This document shows, piece by piece, positions 46,559 to 55,961 of a stretch of 64,000 nt of DNA. The stretch's first letter is position 1, and every line of letters begins with the position of its first letter. The position numbers were made by a program, and so were the translations under genes. Origin of the DNA: Leptodontidium sp. MPI-SDFR-AT-0119 (Eukaryota > Ascomycota > Leotiomycetes > Helotiales > Leptodontidiaceae); contig JAHLEZ010000026.1 of NCBI GenBank assembly GCA_020726505.1, positions 1-64,000 of the forward strand, read 5' to 3'. The notes beneath the pieces are model-generated. The model was given only the letters and a program-made list of their open reading frames with translations, made no database searches and was not told where the DNA came from.

Positions 46559-47546
46559 ATGTTCAAACGTAAACCTACAACCCAGCCTCGAACACCTATT
46601 CAAACCTACAAAATCACCCTCCCCGCCCCCACAACATCCCCTTCAAAAGCCTCCAACCCACTCCTCCCCCAACGTCACCTCCTCATCACGCGTACCCTCC
46701 CCACTTCTCCATCCATCACCTACAGCCTAACAATAACCACAACTTCCCTCCCATCACTCTCCGAATTCGAGCTCCTCCTCCACAACACCAGCACCACCAA
46801 TAATGCCACCACAACAGCCAAAACCCAAGTATCCCTCTCAAACAACCAAACCGATTTATTCTTCAACGAGAAGACACAAAAGATAGAGATGAACCTAACC
46901 TCAAACTGGAAATACAAGAACTACTCTACCTCACTCCTCCTACCGCCCGGTTACTCGAACGACTCAAGCCAAAGTAAAGAGATAGAGCTGCTATGGAAGG
47001 GGACGAATGATGTTAAAGGGTTTTGTACGTGCCCTCCTTTTCTTGTCCTTATTTCCCACATTTTCATCACATAGCACGACTCCTCCCTCCCCGTCCATTC
47101 TCCAAAAGAAACCAAACCATACAGTTCAACATCAAATTGTCAAACTCATCACACTTCATTCAACAGCACGAAAACTTGACCGCGGAATGAACCACAAGCT
47201 AGTGGAAAAGAACAGTAATCGCGTGTTGGCGAGATATATCCGCGATCCGGGCGTTGGAGATCTAGCGGGTGTGGTTGAGATTTTTGAGGGTGTGGAGATA
47301 AAGGGATGGGATGTGTTTATTTTGGTGAGCGCGTTCGTTGTGGCGGAGAAGACGTTTAGGTGTGCGATGCGGATGTATGGGGTTAGAAAAGTCCCGAAGG
47401 TGAGGGAGAGGAAGAAGGCGACGGTTGTTGGGGTGGGTGGGGTAGAGGGAGGGGTTGTGGACGTGGATGTGGACGTGGATGTGGATATGGATGTTGACGT
47501 GGACGTTGCGGAGGTTCTTGAGGGAGTGGGAGCTTTTGGTTTTTAG
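46559..47546 (+). CDS. Hypothetical protein with acidic VD repeat
   Basis: Two frames, 46559-47028 and 47075-47546, join in phase across a 46-nt intron (gtgccc...atag) to 313 residues. The donor is weak, so the junction is tentative; a neighbouring gtacgt donor would not keep the frame. The N-terminal half is basic and Thr/Ser/Pro-rich (MFKRKPTTQPRTPIQTYK), then IEMNLTSNWKYKNYSTSLLLPPGYS. The C-terminal half contains RVLARYIRDPGVGDLAGVVEIFEG and WDVFILVSAFVVAEKTFRCAMRMYG, one hydrophobic helix. It ends in a low-complexity run of alternating Val and Asp encoded by gtggacgtggat repeats (about 47456-47505). The coding strand changes from C-rich to G-rich across the intron. I do not recognise the family. 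Confidence 0.55.
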
Positions 47547-47929
47547 GACTGGGTTATATTGAGAAGTAATGTTACGAGTGACGTAAAAATATCTTGATGG
47601 AAAATCTGTTGATGTTTAACTTCACAAGGCAGAATGGCCATGGCTAAGCAAAGTTGATTTATTTCCTAGAATCTACGATGGGAGCTCCTGAAGGGAAAAT
47701 AGGGGCGTGAAAACTCCAGCTCTCTCTCGTCCGTCCAAAGAATTTGGAACTATTGTTCTATCATCCAATACCCATGCTCTCGCTTATTTCACGGCTCCTT
47801 AAAATCTTTGTACATTATTATAATTAAAAGTTGTAATCTTTCGTATTAAAATTTAGTAAGAGTACACACGTGTTCTAATTAACTATATAATACTACTTCG
47901 TATAGCAAGTCGTACAGGGCTTATACTAC

Positions 47930-48112
47930 TTAGTAACTTACACTTGCTCGTCCTTCGATTATCCTTACCTTAGATTTATAAAATAGCTACATCTTATTTA
48001 GTTATATAATTTGCCTTATTTCCGTGTACTTAAAAACTCTTCTTATATAATATTAAACAGGTTTCGGTGATTATGCCACTTAAAGCCTGACCTTCTATAA
48101 TCCCGTTAACAT
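47930..48112 (-). pseudogene. Decayed HET C-terminal fragment (paralogue of 50721)
   Basis: About 180 bp aligning with 50640-50790, the 3' end of the HET-6-type pseudogene and its downstream flank. The best part is 48040-48112, with shared landmarks aaacaggt-ttc-gtga, taaagcctgaccttc and atcccgttaacatag. It is in the same orientation and about 2.7 kb away. Differences are nearly all C/T and G/A, and the fragment is AT-rich. It ends abruptly at about 48112; no upstream HET sequence follows. Confidence 0.7.
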
Positions 48113-49104
48113 AGTTCTCTTAATTAGCTTAGGCAGCATATTTATTTCCCTAGGGCAAAGTCGTCCTAGAAATTGACAGCAGGTAGGCACCTGAGTTCAT
48201 AAGGAGAGACCTCATCTGATTTGTGGCTTATTTTAATCATACAAACTCGCCTCCGTAATAATTCCCCCGCCTTGACTTTTCTTTGTCCCTTATACCAAGT
48301 TTCCTCACTCATATACCTCGGCGTTTCGTGGTAATTGAGATGGCGGTTGGATAAATCTATACATGCGTACCAATCACGTCGAATGATATATTGATTGTTT
48401 GTCTTGGCCTTTCGCCGTTGTCACCCTTCCAGTTTAGTAATGGGATTTCCTTGACACCACCTTGCCTTTCTATTATATGACTCGGAGACTACACCGGAAA
48501 ACAAAATAATCCCTTAGAGGACGGAAAAATCTATCGAGACCATTTCATATCAGATGATAATTTATTGCATGTTCCGGTGCCAAGAGGTGGGGAAATGCCA
48601 AGTTCTGGGGAGCGTCGCCCCAAGATCCTAATGATTATCCCGATGTTTCCTACCACCAAGTTCTTTGTTGCCTCAAGTAGTTTAAGTGGAATATCCCCTC
48701 TGCTGCCACAACGCGCACATCCGCACCCCTCAAAATCCCTGGGTCCCAAATACTATTAAACTATAATAAAATTAGTGAAGAATAATCTGACTTGGTTCTA
48801 GATAAAAGAGCCTTGAAACGGTTGATTTATTAACTTCTGATGACTTTATCACAAATTAGTCTATTGTAAATGTCCAAGACCAACTGAGTATTTTATGCTC
48901 GCTTGAAATTTAGTAGGGGGATGTGCATCTAGCAGCAGAGGGATATATTCCCACGGGAACAACTTTATTTACTCCACCAATTGAAGCTTCTTTTGTGTGA
49001 GCGGAATTTCTATTTTGCTCCAATTTCCTAGGTTTTGACTCCTGGAAACAAGATTATTTGCTTTGTGGTCATAGGTCTTGTTAAGACGGTACAATGTTCT
49101 GGAT

Positions 49105-49115
49105 CTATATATAAG
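49105..49115 (+). promoter_or_regulatory. TATA box of pectate lyase gene
   Basis: ctatatataag about 125-135 bp before the start codon, a good TATA match in an otherwise mixed region; pyrimidine-rich sequence follows before the ATG. Confidence 0.5.
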
Positions 49116-49239
49116 TCATGTTGCAATCCTAAATAGTCGCCCTTTCGCTTCATTCAGGAACAAAGTTAATGACTAGATAACTTCCCATTTTTCTCGACTT
49201 ACTAATCACTATCCCACGTCCTTTTAATCTCAATACTCT

Positions 49240-50160
49240 ATGCTCTCTCCATCTACACTCGTCAGCCTTGTGGCCTTGCTCCCCTCAGCCCTTGCATGCT
49301 TGGGGTATACTGGTGGTGTCCCCGTAGCCACCTCCACCAAGACGAACAGCAAAGTCATCACGGTGGCTGCTGGTGCCACTTTCGACGGTGGTTGGGCTAG
49401 ATATGACCGTGGAAGTGGAGCTTGTAATGATCAAGCTGAAGGAGGCGAGATTCCCTGAGCAAATAATAAACTTATTTTTACTCGCTCAACTCCAACTTTG
49501 TCCTTTCTCTCCCCAATTCTCCCGAAAACGAGAAGAGAACGAACCCTGACTCCAAATTAGGGGATGCCGATGCCGTCTTCCTACTCAAATCCGGAGCAAT
49601 CCTGAAGAACGTCATCATCGGCAAGAACCAAGCTGAGGGCGTCCACTGCGATGGTCCTTGCACCCTCCAATTTGTCTGGTTCGAAGACGTGTGCGAAGAT
49701 GCTATAACTGTCAAGAACGACAAGGCTGGCCAGCACAGTTGGATTATCGGCGGTGGCGCATACAAAGCCGGTGACAAGGTCGTCCAACACAATGGATGTG
49801 GTACCGTTAACATCATCAACTTCTATGTTAATGACTACGGTAAACTGTACCGCTCCTGCGGCAACGTGAGTCTACCCTTCAGGCAAACCTAATATTTGTC
49901 ATTGTACTTATGGATTTTCATATTTGCTAACTCTGTATTTCGCTGTTTCTCTGCAATAGTGCTCCAGCCAATGCAAGCGAAACGTGTACATTGAAGGTAC
50001 CACAGCTGTGAATGGTGGTGAGCTCGCAGGCATCAACTCAAACTATGGTGATACCGCTACCCTCAAAAATGTCTGCTATGACACTGCACATCCTTGCCAG
50101 ATGTATATTGGCAATTCGAATGGGGACGAGCCTACCAAGTCTGGATACTGCTCTGGCTAA
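49240..50160 (+). CDS. Secreted pectate lyase, family PL3
   Basis: Extracellular enzyme cleaving de-esterified pectin (polygalacturonate) by calcium-dependent beta-elimination. Exons 49240-49444, 49561-49865 and 49960-50160 give 236 residues, the normal size for fungal PL3. A signal peptide ([19 protein letters not shown]) precedes [11 protein letters not shown]. The PL3 pattern is clear: [42 protein letters not shown], then [27 protein letters not shown], and [31 protein letters not shown]. It has many cysteines for disulfides. The first intron would use a GC donor (GAG|gcgaga...attag), because only this join restores EGGDADAVF; without splicing the frame ends at EGGEIP. Either a GC-AG intron or a mutated donor. 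No neighbouring cell-wall genes. Confidence 0.88.
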
Positions 50161-50720
50161 ATACTCGCCGATCGGGGATGGAAGCAAATGAGTGCTGGGT
50201 CTCGAATCTCCAATGGTCATGTTGTATATGGCAGGACAATTTCGGGATTGTATCAAAGCTGTGTACTCGCTTGGACTAAGTTAATCTTATGTATTTTCTC
50301 CTTTCAAACTTTGGCACTTGGCAGTTGGCATCCGAGTTCCTCAACTCCACCACTGTGGATCCTTCAGTCTACCAGTGTTTACTTCTTGGGTGTCATCAGA
50401 CACTACTGCTTTCTACGCATATGATATGATCATTACGTCTGTCAAGACATGTGTACATATTCTGAGCCGAATCTAGTTCAAATCAAAAGTCGGTGCTATT
50501 AAAACTCGTCCGAAGGTTGTTACTTGATTAATACAACTATCCTGTTGATTGCGTAGGATTCCCGAATAAAAGATGGCATCGCAAATCCTTCTCCCGAGGC
50601 AGGACATATCTCTCCTCGGCGATTTTGCCACACCAGCCCTCCACCCAAGTCCTATGGCCAGACAAATCCTTACCCTAAATTTGTATAACTCACCCTGTTT
50701 TTTGTGCCTATGAACTCCTC
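50161..50720. other. Intergenic, 3' of pectate lyase
   Basis: No gene recognised. Sequence 50640-50720 is shared with the decayed copy at 47930. Confidence 0.4.
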
Positions 50721-52380
50721 TTACATGATATGAAACAGGTCTTCAGTGACTATACCATTTAGAGCCTGACCTTCCATGATCTCGTCAACATAGCAATCGC
50801 CAATGAAAATATATCGATTACCCTTGAAACGCAAAATATAAGGAACACCACCGCCAACAAAAAGACGTAGGAGACCCCTCTTTCATTAGTCTTGGCCCCA
50901 TACCCATGAGACCTTTAGCGGTGCGGAAAAATCGTCCTCCAGAACACCACTTTCGAGCAGTTGCAAAGAACGTATCAGGATCTCCGAGACAACCATGATG
51001 TTTCCAAAAAGTCCTGCAATAATGCGAGGAATCAACTGCATCTGTCAAGAGCTTCGACAAGATATGCAGCACAGTTTCTGAAATACGATGGAATCAACGT
51101 GGACTCCTCGTAGGGCAAGTATGTCTTGGTCTCCACTCTGATCTAACTCCCAGGAACATCCCGTTCATCCCCCATCTATAGAACAACCTTCCCGTCAAGT
51201 CTGGTACCCAAGACGGCATGTCGTTACGCTGGCCACCTATGCAAACGAAAGACAGGATTGTGAGGCTGCCAGTTGACTCGACAAAGAGCCTTGCAATAGG
51301 AAATGATTTCGCGCCAACACACTATTCTAATATCCAGATTAGGATTATGTCTTCTACAGTACTATCTAATGGAGACTCGCATCAACGAAGTTCGTCACGG
51401 AACAAGCCAAGGGCTCGGCGGAAAACCTTCCATGGGGACAGCTGATATTTTGGGTCCAACGCAGTAGGCCGCTGAGCTCCTTGGACTTCGGCACGCAGCC
51501 CAAATAAGCTATATACTTTATCTGCGGGGTTTGTACCCCAAATCCATGATTCCTTTCAGGTGAATTGGAGATGGAAAATCGTGAATCCGTTTTTGCGCGC
51601 AATAAGTAGTGTTTTTGCCGAGCCCAGTAAACTTTTCACTTGAACCCCAGCTCGTCCGTTGATCTCCAGAGTCATGTGGCGCAATGCTTAAGTCCCGATT
51701 TGGTGCCTTATCGTGGAGCTGAGACCAGGTCACCAACGCCGTGCCACGGATCAAGAGCAAATCTGGCGGTATCAAGAATTCTTGAACAGCCCACAGTCTG
51801 GTCCAGTATTCACGCTCAATAATCGATAAATGACCACGAGCTGCCGCATTATTTTTTTTTTTCGAATAAATTGAATCCCAGATTCAGGTGTTGATTCCAG
51901 ATCTTTGTGCCAAATTTCATTTAACTTGAGGAGCGCATACACGCCCGAAGCGCTGTTTGGCGATGAAGGGCCAAGCTAGCAAGCAACTCTCATAGCATTT
52001 GAATAAATATCTGCCATACGACGAACTTGATGATTGCGTTCTTGCGTGGAAGCGTGATCTATGCAGATTTGGTTAATCTATAGATACTCTGGTTGGTGGG
52101 GGTTCTCTCGTCTCTAGTAGCATGAAATAATCTTGTGTTGGATGTTGCGGAGAAATTGCCAAAGGTTCTCTCGGATCTCGAAGATGCGCTCATCGAGAAT
52201 TATGCTTCGCACAGGATGTTCTGATCCCCAGACGTAAGAAACAGCTTCATATGGAGTACAATCGCGTGGGTCGTAAGCCTTGACGGAACATCGGATGGCA
52301 TCGGAAGCACCGCGTTCGACTTTTAGCAGTCGAATTTGGTCTCTTTTGAGGTCTAGAGGCTTGTGGGTGAAGACTTCCAT
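50721..52380 (-). pseudogene. HET-6-type heterokaryon incompatibility gene, RIP-type nonsense
   Basis: All parts of a HET-6-like protein can be followed on the minus strand. Start 52380 MEVFTHKPLDLKRDQIRLLKVERG, then YEAVSYVWGSEHP, NLWQFLRNI, L-stop-INQICIDHASTQERN, RRMADIYSNAMRVAC-stop-LGP, EYWTRLWAVQEFLIPPDLLLIRG, and the C-terminus RRFFRTAKGLMGMGPRLMKEG with GNRYIFIGDCYVDEIMEG, ending at TAA 50721-50723. Three in-frame TAGs (52114-52116, 52078-52080, 51976-51978) interrupt the first third. The last two stand exactly where the family has Trp (LWINQICID, WLGP). A run of 11 T (A on the coding strand) near 51852-51862 accompanies a frameshift, and at least one more shift occurs before the C-terminus. 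Base composition is normal. Clearly dead. Intact relatives trigger cell death on non-self fusion. Confidence 0.88.
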
Positions 52381-53949
52381 GTGGATGTGTGGGAGACAAG
52401 ATTTTCCAGAGATTCTTAGTTGCTTAGTGATGACCAAAACTCGATATGGTGACATGTGAGCAAACGAAGTTGGAATACTACGTTTGCTGGATTTAGTGTT
52501 GTTGAGAGAGGAAGGTCAACGGAGATAAGTTGCCTTGATTTCAAAAACGTTATAGTTGTTAATCGCTGCAAAGAGTCGTAATCAGGTGACGGTGGTGCGA
52601 TAAGTAGTAATAGTGTCTGCATCACATCATACTTAGCCCACTTCTTAGCGAGGGTCTTGGTAATATGATACGACTTGTAAATGCATGCTCCATTTTTCTT
52701 CGTTTCTACCCGGTTTTGCAAGTTTTATTCTACCTAAATTTCAGTAATCTTTGCAATGGGGTATCGTAGAGTTCCTGTTCAAGAAGCCTTCGAATGGATA
52801 ACATTAAGCCTTGATGTATGCCAATTTCTTGTGAAACTTGGTGTTAGTATTGGATTTCGTTTTACAGTTTCAGTTGCTGATACGCTTCGAACTATGAGTT
52901 AATACATATGAGGCGTTGTAAACGTTTCAGTAGCTGACAATGTTAATGCCTATCCGCAGCTTTGCCCTTTGGTCGTTTAGATTCATAAATCGCAGTTTAT
53001 TAAACAAATTCTCGTATGGTGTATGTTAGTATCATATTCCTTGATGTATATTGTAATATTTTCATGCTTTGTAAACAGTCCCAACGAATTCAAGTTGTTA
53101 CCCTCGATGGGCATTGGAGGTCTACTCGACAGACTCTCAGCTTCAGTTGTCGTTCTTGTGATATCCCTTGGGGCGAATCAGATATGTTTTTACATATATA
53201 TAATGCAATCATTCTGTTGATAGTATAACCGTCTTTTTTAAATGTTGAATACATTTTTTAGGAACGCAGATTTACATTCTTAGGGACCATAACCTCAGCT
53301 CGCTTAAATTACCATTTTCGGGGTTTTCGGACACGTAATTTCCCTAATTTCGTAACGCTTGTCCTTCTCCCCATATTAGCCTTGACCATCTTTATACCTC
53401 ATCGAAAGCCGAAACAGAAAACAACTCTTGGTGGTATCTGTGAGATTCAGTTGCTTTGTATGGATTCGGAATGTGATTGGATTGGAAAGATTCTCAGTGA
53501 ACAATGTATCTGGCATGGAATAATCAAAGGAAAGGCCTCAACCTTCTAATATAGCTATAACGTAAGTTATTAAAATATTTATGTTATTACCGACTAATAA
53601 TAGCAAGGACCTGAATTGCGCGGTTATATCGTCCTCGGAGCCTTTTCAAGGACACAAGTTGTTTGGGACCGGCTGACTTCCCACCGTCTTTGCTCGATCC
53701 GGATACCACATTATTTGATCTCCAACGAGATATCATCCGAACCATGACAAACGCCCCCGAGCTACGCTTCTTCAGATACTTGTCTTTGTATTGCGATGGC
53801 GAGTTTACAAAGGGCCTTTCTATTTATGTCTCCGGACGTGGGATCACGCAACATGGGTGCTAGCCTGCAGCTCACACGAAGCCTTTGAAATTCAGTAAAG
53901 TACGTTATTAGAATTTTAGAAAGACATATTACTGTAGCAATTGCGCGGC
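52381..53949. other. Intergenic, no gene recognised
   Basis: Open frames at 52416-52721 (minus), 53016-53228 and 53663-53863 (plus) show no family motif. Slightly AT-rich around 52740-53340. Confidence 0.4.
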
Positions 53950-54849
53950 TCAAGTTCTGGTTGTCCGTCCCGTGAAAAGAGACCATGCCACGCTGCTCTT
54001 GGGCCTTTCATTCACCACCAATGTTACACTACTTCTCCTCCTTTCTCTCCGTCCCTCTCTCCTTCCATCTCTCCTAGCCTCCTCAATCAACCTCAGCTCA
54101 GTCGTCCTCCTCGCCGCCTCGTCCCCCACTATTCTACTCGCATCAGCCCTTCTCTCGTCCTCCCTAGCTCTAGCTTCCACCCGCCTAGCCTCCTCAATTC
54201 TCTGCTCCTCACTAACTCTCAACTTCTCCAACGCGTCAACCAACTCCGTCTGCTTTGTTGCTAATTGCGCCTCAGCCACATCCCTCGCATTCCTAGTCCC
54301 ATCCAACTCCCTCCTCAATCTTCCCACCATATCCTCTAACTCCTGCTTCTCTTCCCTACTCCTCCGCATATCTATAATCGCCTCCTCATACCTGCGCTCT
54401 GTATCCCTTAGCCTTTTATTCAAAACGTCAAACTCCCCATTCCTGACACCAAGCTGCTCTTTTAAGCCTTCAACCTCAACCTTAATACCCGAGATCTCGT
54501 TTCGGAGGGCTGTGGCTTCGGCTTCTGAAGTGGTAGGGTCGCGATGTCGAGTCGAGTTTGTGATTGTGGATTCTTGAGGAGTAGGAGGGAGGGTTGTGTC
54601 TGGAATGGATGGGTTTTCTCTCGCCTCTCGCTTTCTTGTAGGTCTGGGCGGGACTTCTGGACGTGAGACCTGTGAAACTTCGGCGTCGTGGGGCGAGGAC
54701 GAGACGTTCGACGAGCCACTGAAAGCCGAAATTCGCAGACGCTCTGCGAGTGCATCTTGATGGGCCTTTTCCTCCACAGCCAACTTGGCTGGATCGGGGT
54801 TCTGGAAGAAGGCTAAGGTTGGCGATATGCTGGGAAAGGAAAATGCCAT
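53950..54849 (-). CDS. Coiled-coil protein, 299 residues
   Basis: Single exon. The start at 54849 (MAFSFPSISPTLAFF) is preferred; an upstream in-frame ATG at 54885 would add 12 residues. Residues about 55-110 are Ser/Pro-rich and probably disordered (PPRPTRKREARENPSIPDTT). Residues about 110-275 form a long, highly charged coiled coil with Glu/Arg/Leu heptads (LRNEISGIKVEVEGLKEQLG, RREGRRERRR). The tail is short and basic. No transmembrane segment or known domain. This type of protein is often a cytoskeletal or scaffold component, but nothing specific can be said. The plus strand also has a long open frame here, a consequence of the Arg/Glu-rich codons. Confidence 0.7.
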   Translation of the reverse strand: MAFSFPSISPTLAFFQNPDPAKLAVEEKAHQDALAERLRISAFSGSSNVSSSPHDAEVSQVSRPEVPPRPTRKREARENPSIPDTTLPPTPQESTITNSTRHRDPTTSEAEATALRNEISGIKVEVEGLKEQLGVRNGEFDVLNKRLRDTERRYEEAIIDMRRSREEKQELEDMVGRLRRELDGTRNARDVAEAQLATKQTELVDALEKLRVSEEQRIEEARRVEARAREDERRADASRIVGDEAARRTTELRLIEEARRDGRREGRRERRRSSVTLVVNERPKSSVAWSLFTGRTTRT

Positions 54850-55961
54850 CGTGGGTCTCAAGCTACAAGGCTGATTATGTATCAATTTGGATTGAGAAAT
54901 GGAAAAAAAAAAAGTTGGTTCTTGCTTGAGAAAGTAGTGGTTTAAGGAAGTTGGAAATCAAACCACGGACTAAGATATGCTGGTCACTTCGGTGAAAGGG
55001 AAATACCTATGAAGAGCCTTACTACTATTTTCTGACCACCCTCACACTCGCGCACTAGCATGGCCATGTGAACCATGCTGATTTGGCACCTGCAATCGGA
55101 ATCTGCGGCTCGCCCCGTTTGTCCGCCAGACGGCAACTCAATGTCGTATTTGAAGCATATGGTTGGCAGGGACGTGCAAGACCTGATTCTCGCTTGTCCC
55201 GAGTTTGACGAATAAAGCTGTAGCAATAGCTGAGTGTGATGGATGGTTTCAACGGAAATCTGCTCGTGATTGAACCACTCAGCAAATCCAGTGGCTCCTC
55301 TCTACCCTGTCGATGCCGTCGCGTACTGTTTCTCAATATTTTATCTCTTCATCTATTTCAATAGATTCTCAGGCGACCATGACCGCCAGACCGTACCTGG
55401 CGGGCCTAAGAAGAAGGAGAGACAAACATGGGGACACTGAGGAAGCAAGATCACTCGCGCGCAACTGCAGCAATCCATCAGCAACCTCCGACAGCTAGAC
55501 GAACTCCCTGAAATACTGAGAGAGAATCTTGTCAACCTAGAGATTGACTCGACCCGTTAGCTAAGCGTTGTGCGGGAGAGGGAGATTGCGTGCAACCTAG
55601 TGTTCCTCTCTGCCACTTCGGACGATAGTCTGAAGGCCATGGCTGTCTGCGCTGAGAGGTCTCCCGTGTTTGCTGCTACCCAAATTGTGCTGGATCATCG
55701 TTTGTTTGAGATTCATTATCTCCTGACCACTGCCGTTTTTGTTGTTATCTTTGAACCTCTCTTGAGCCCTCAACTTGGTCTGCGTCTTCAGCCGTAGTTC
55801 GGTAGGTGTTTTGAGACTTCTAGATCGCGATCTGAACATCTTGATCTTCAGAGTTCGATATTTTGTTGTTATTTACACAAAATATCTGATTAGCGTCATG
55901 ACCGAAGATCGGACACATATAATCCTTCGTTGTTTTGATTGGCGTCTCCAGGTCCACGCCG
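54850..55961. other. Intergenic with a possible small relic
   Basis: On the plus strand around 55430-55560 a segment reads TRAQLQQSISNLRQLDELPEIL then RENLVNLEIDSTR, interrupted by stops on both sides. It looks coding-like but matches no family I can name. The rest appears empty. Confidence 0.35.

Larger units (their letters stand above)
47547..49239. other. Intergenic, partly AT-rich, holding a HET relic
   Basis: 47800-48130 is AT-rich and contains the decayed HET fragment listed separately. The rest (48140-49100) has no recognised gene; the frames near 48531-48759 look like chance. The promoter of the pectate lyase is at the right end. Confidence 0.45.

Noticed and set aside
53972..54577. 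201-codon plus-strand frame (Ser/Leu-rich)
   Set aside because: It is the complement of the Glu/Arg-rich coiled coil on the minus strand, whose composition explains it.
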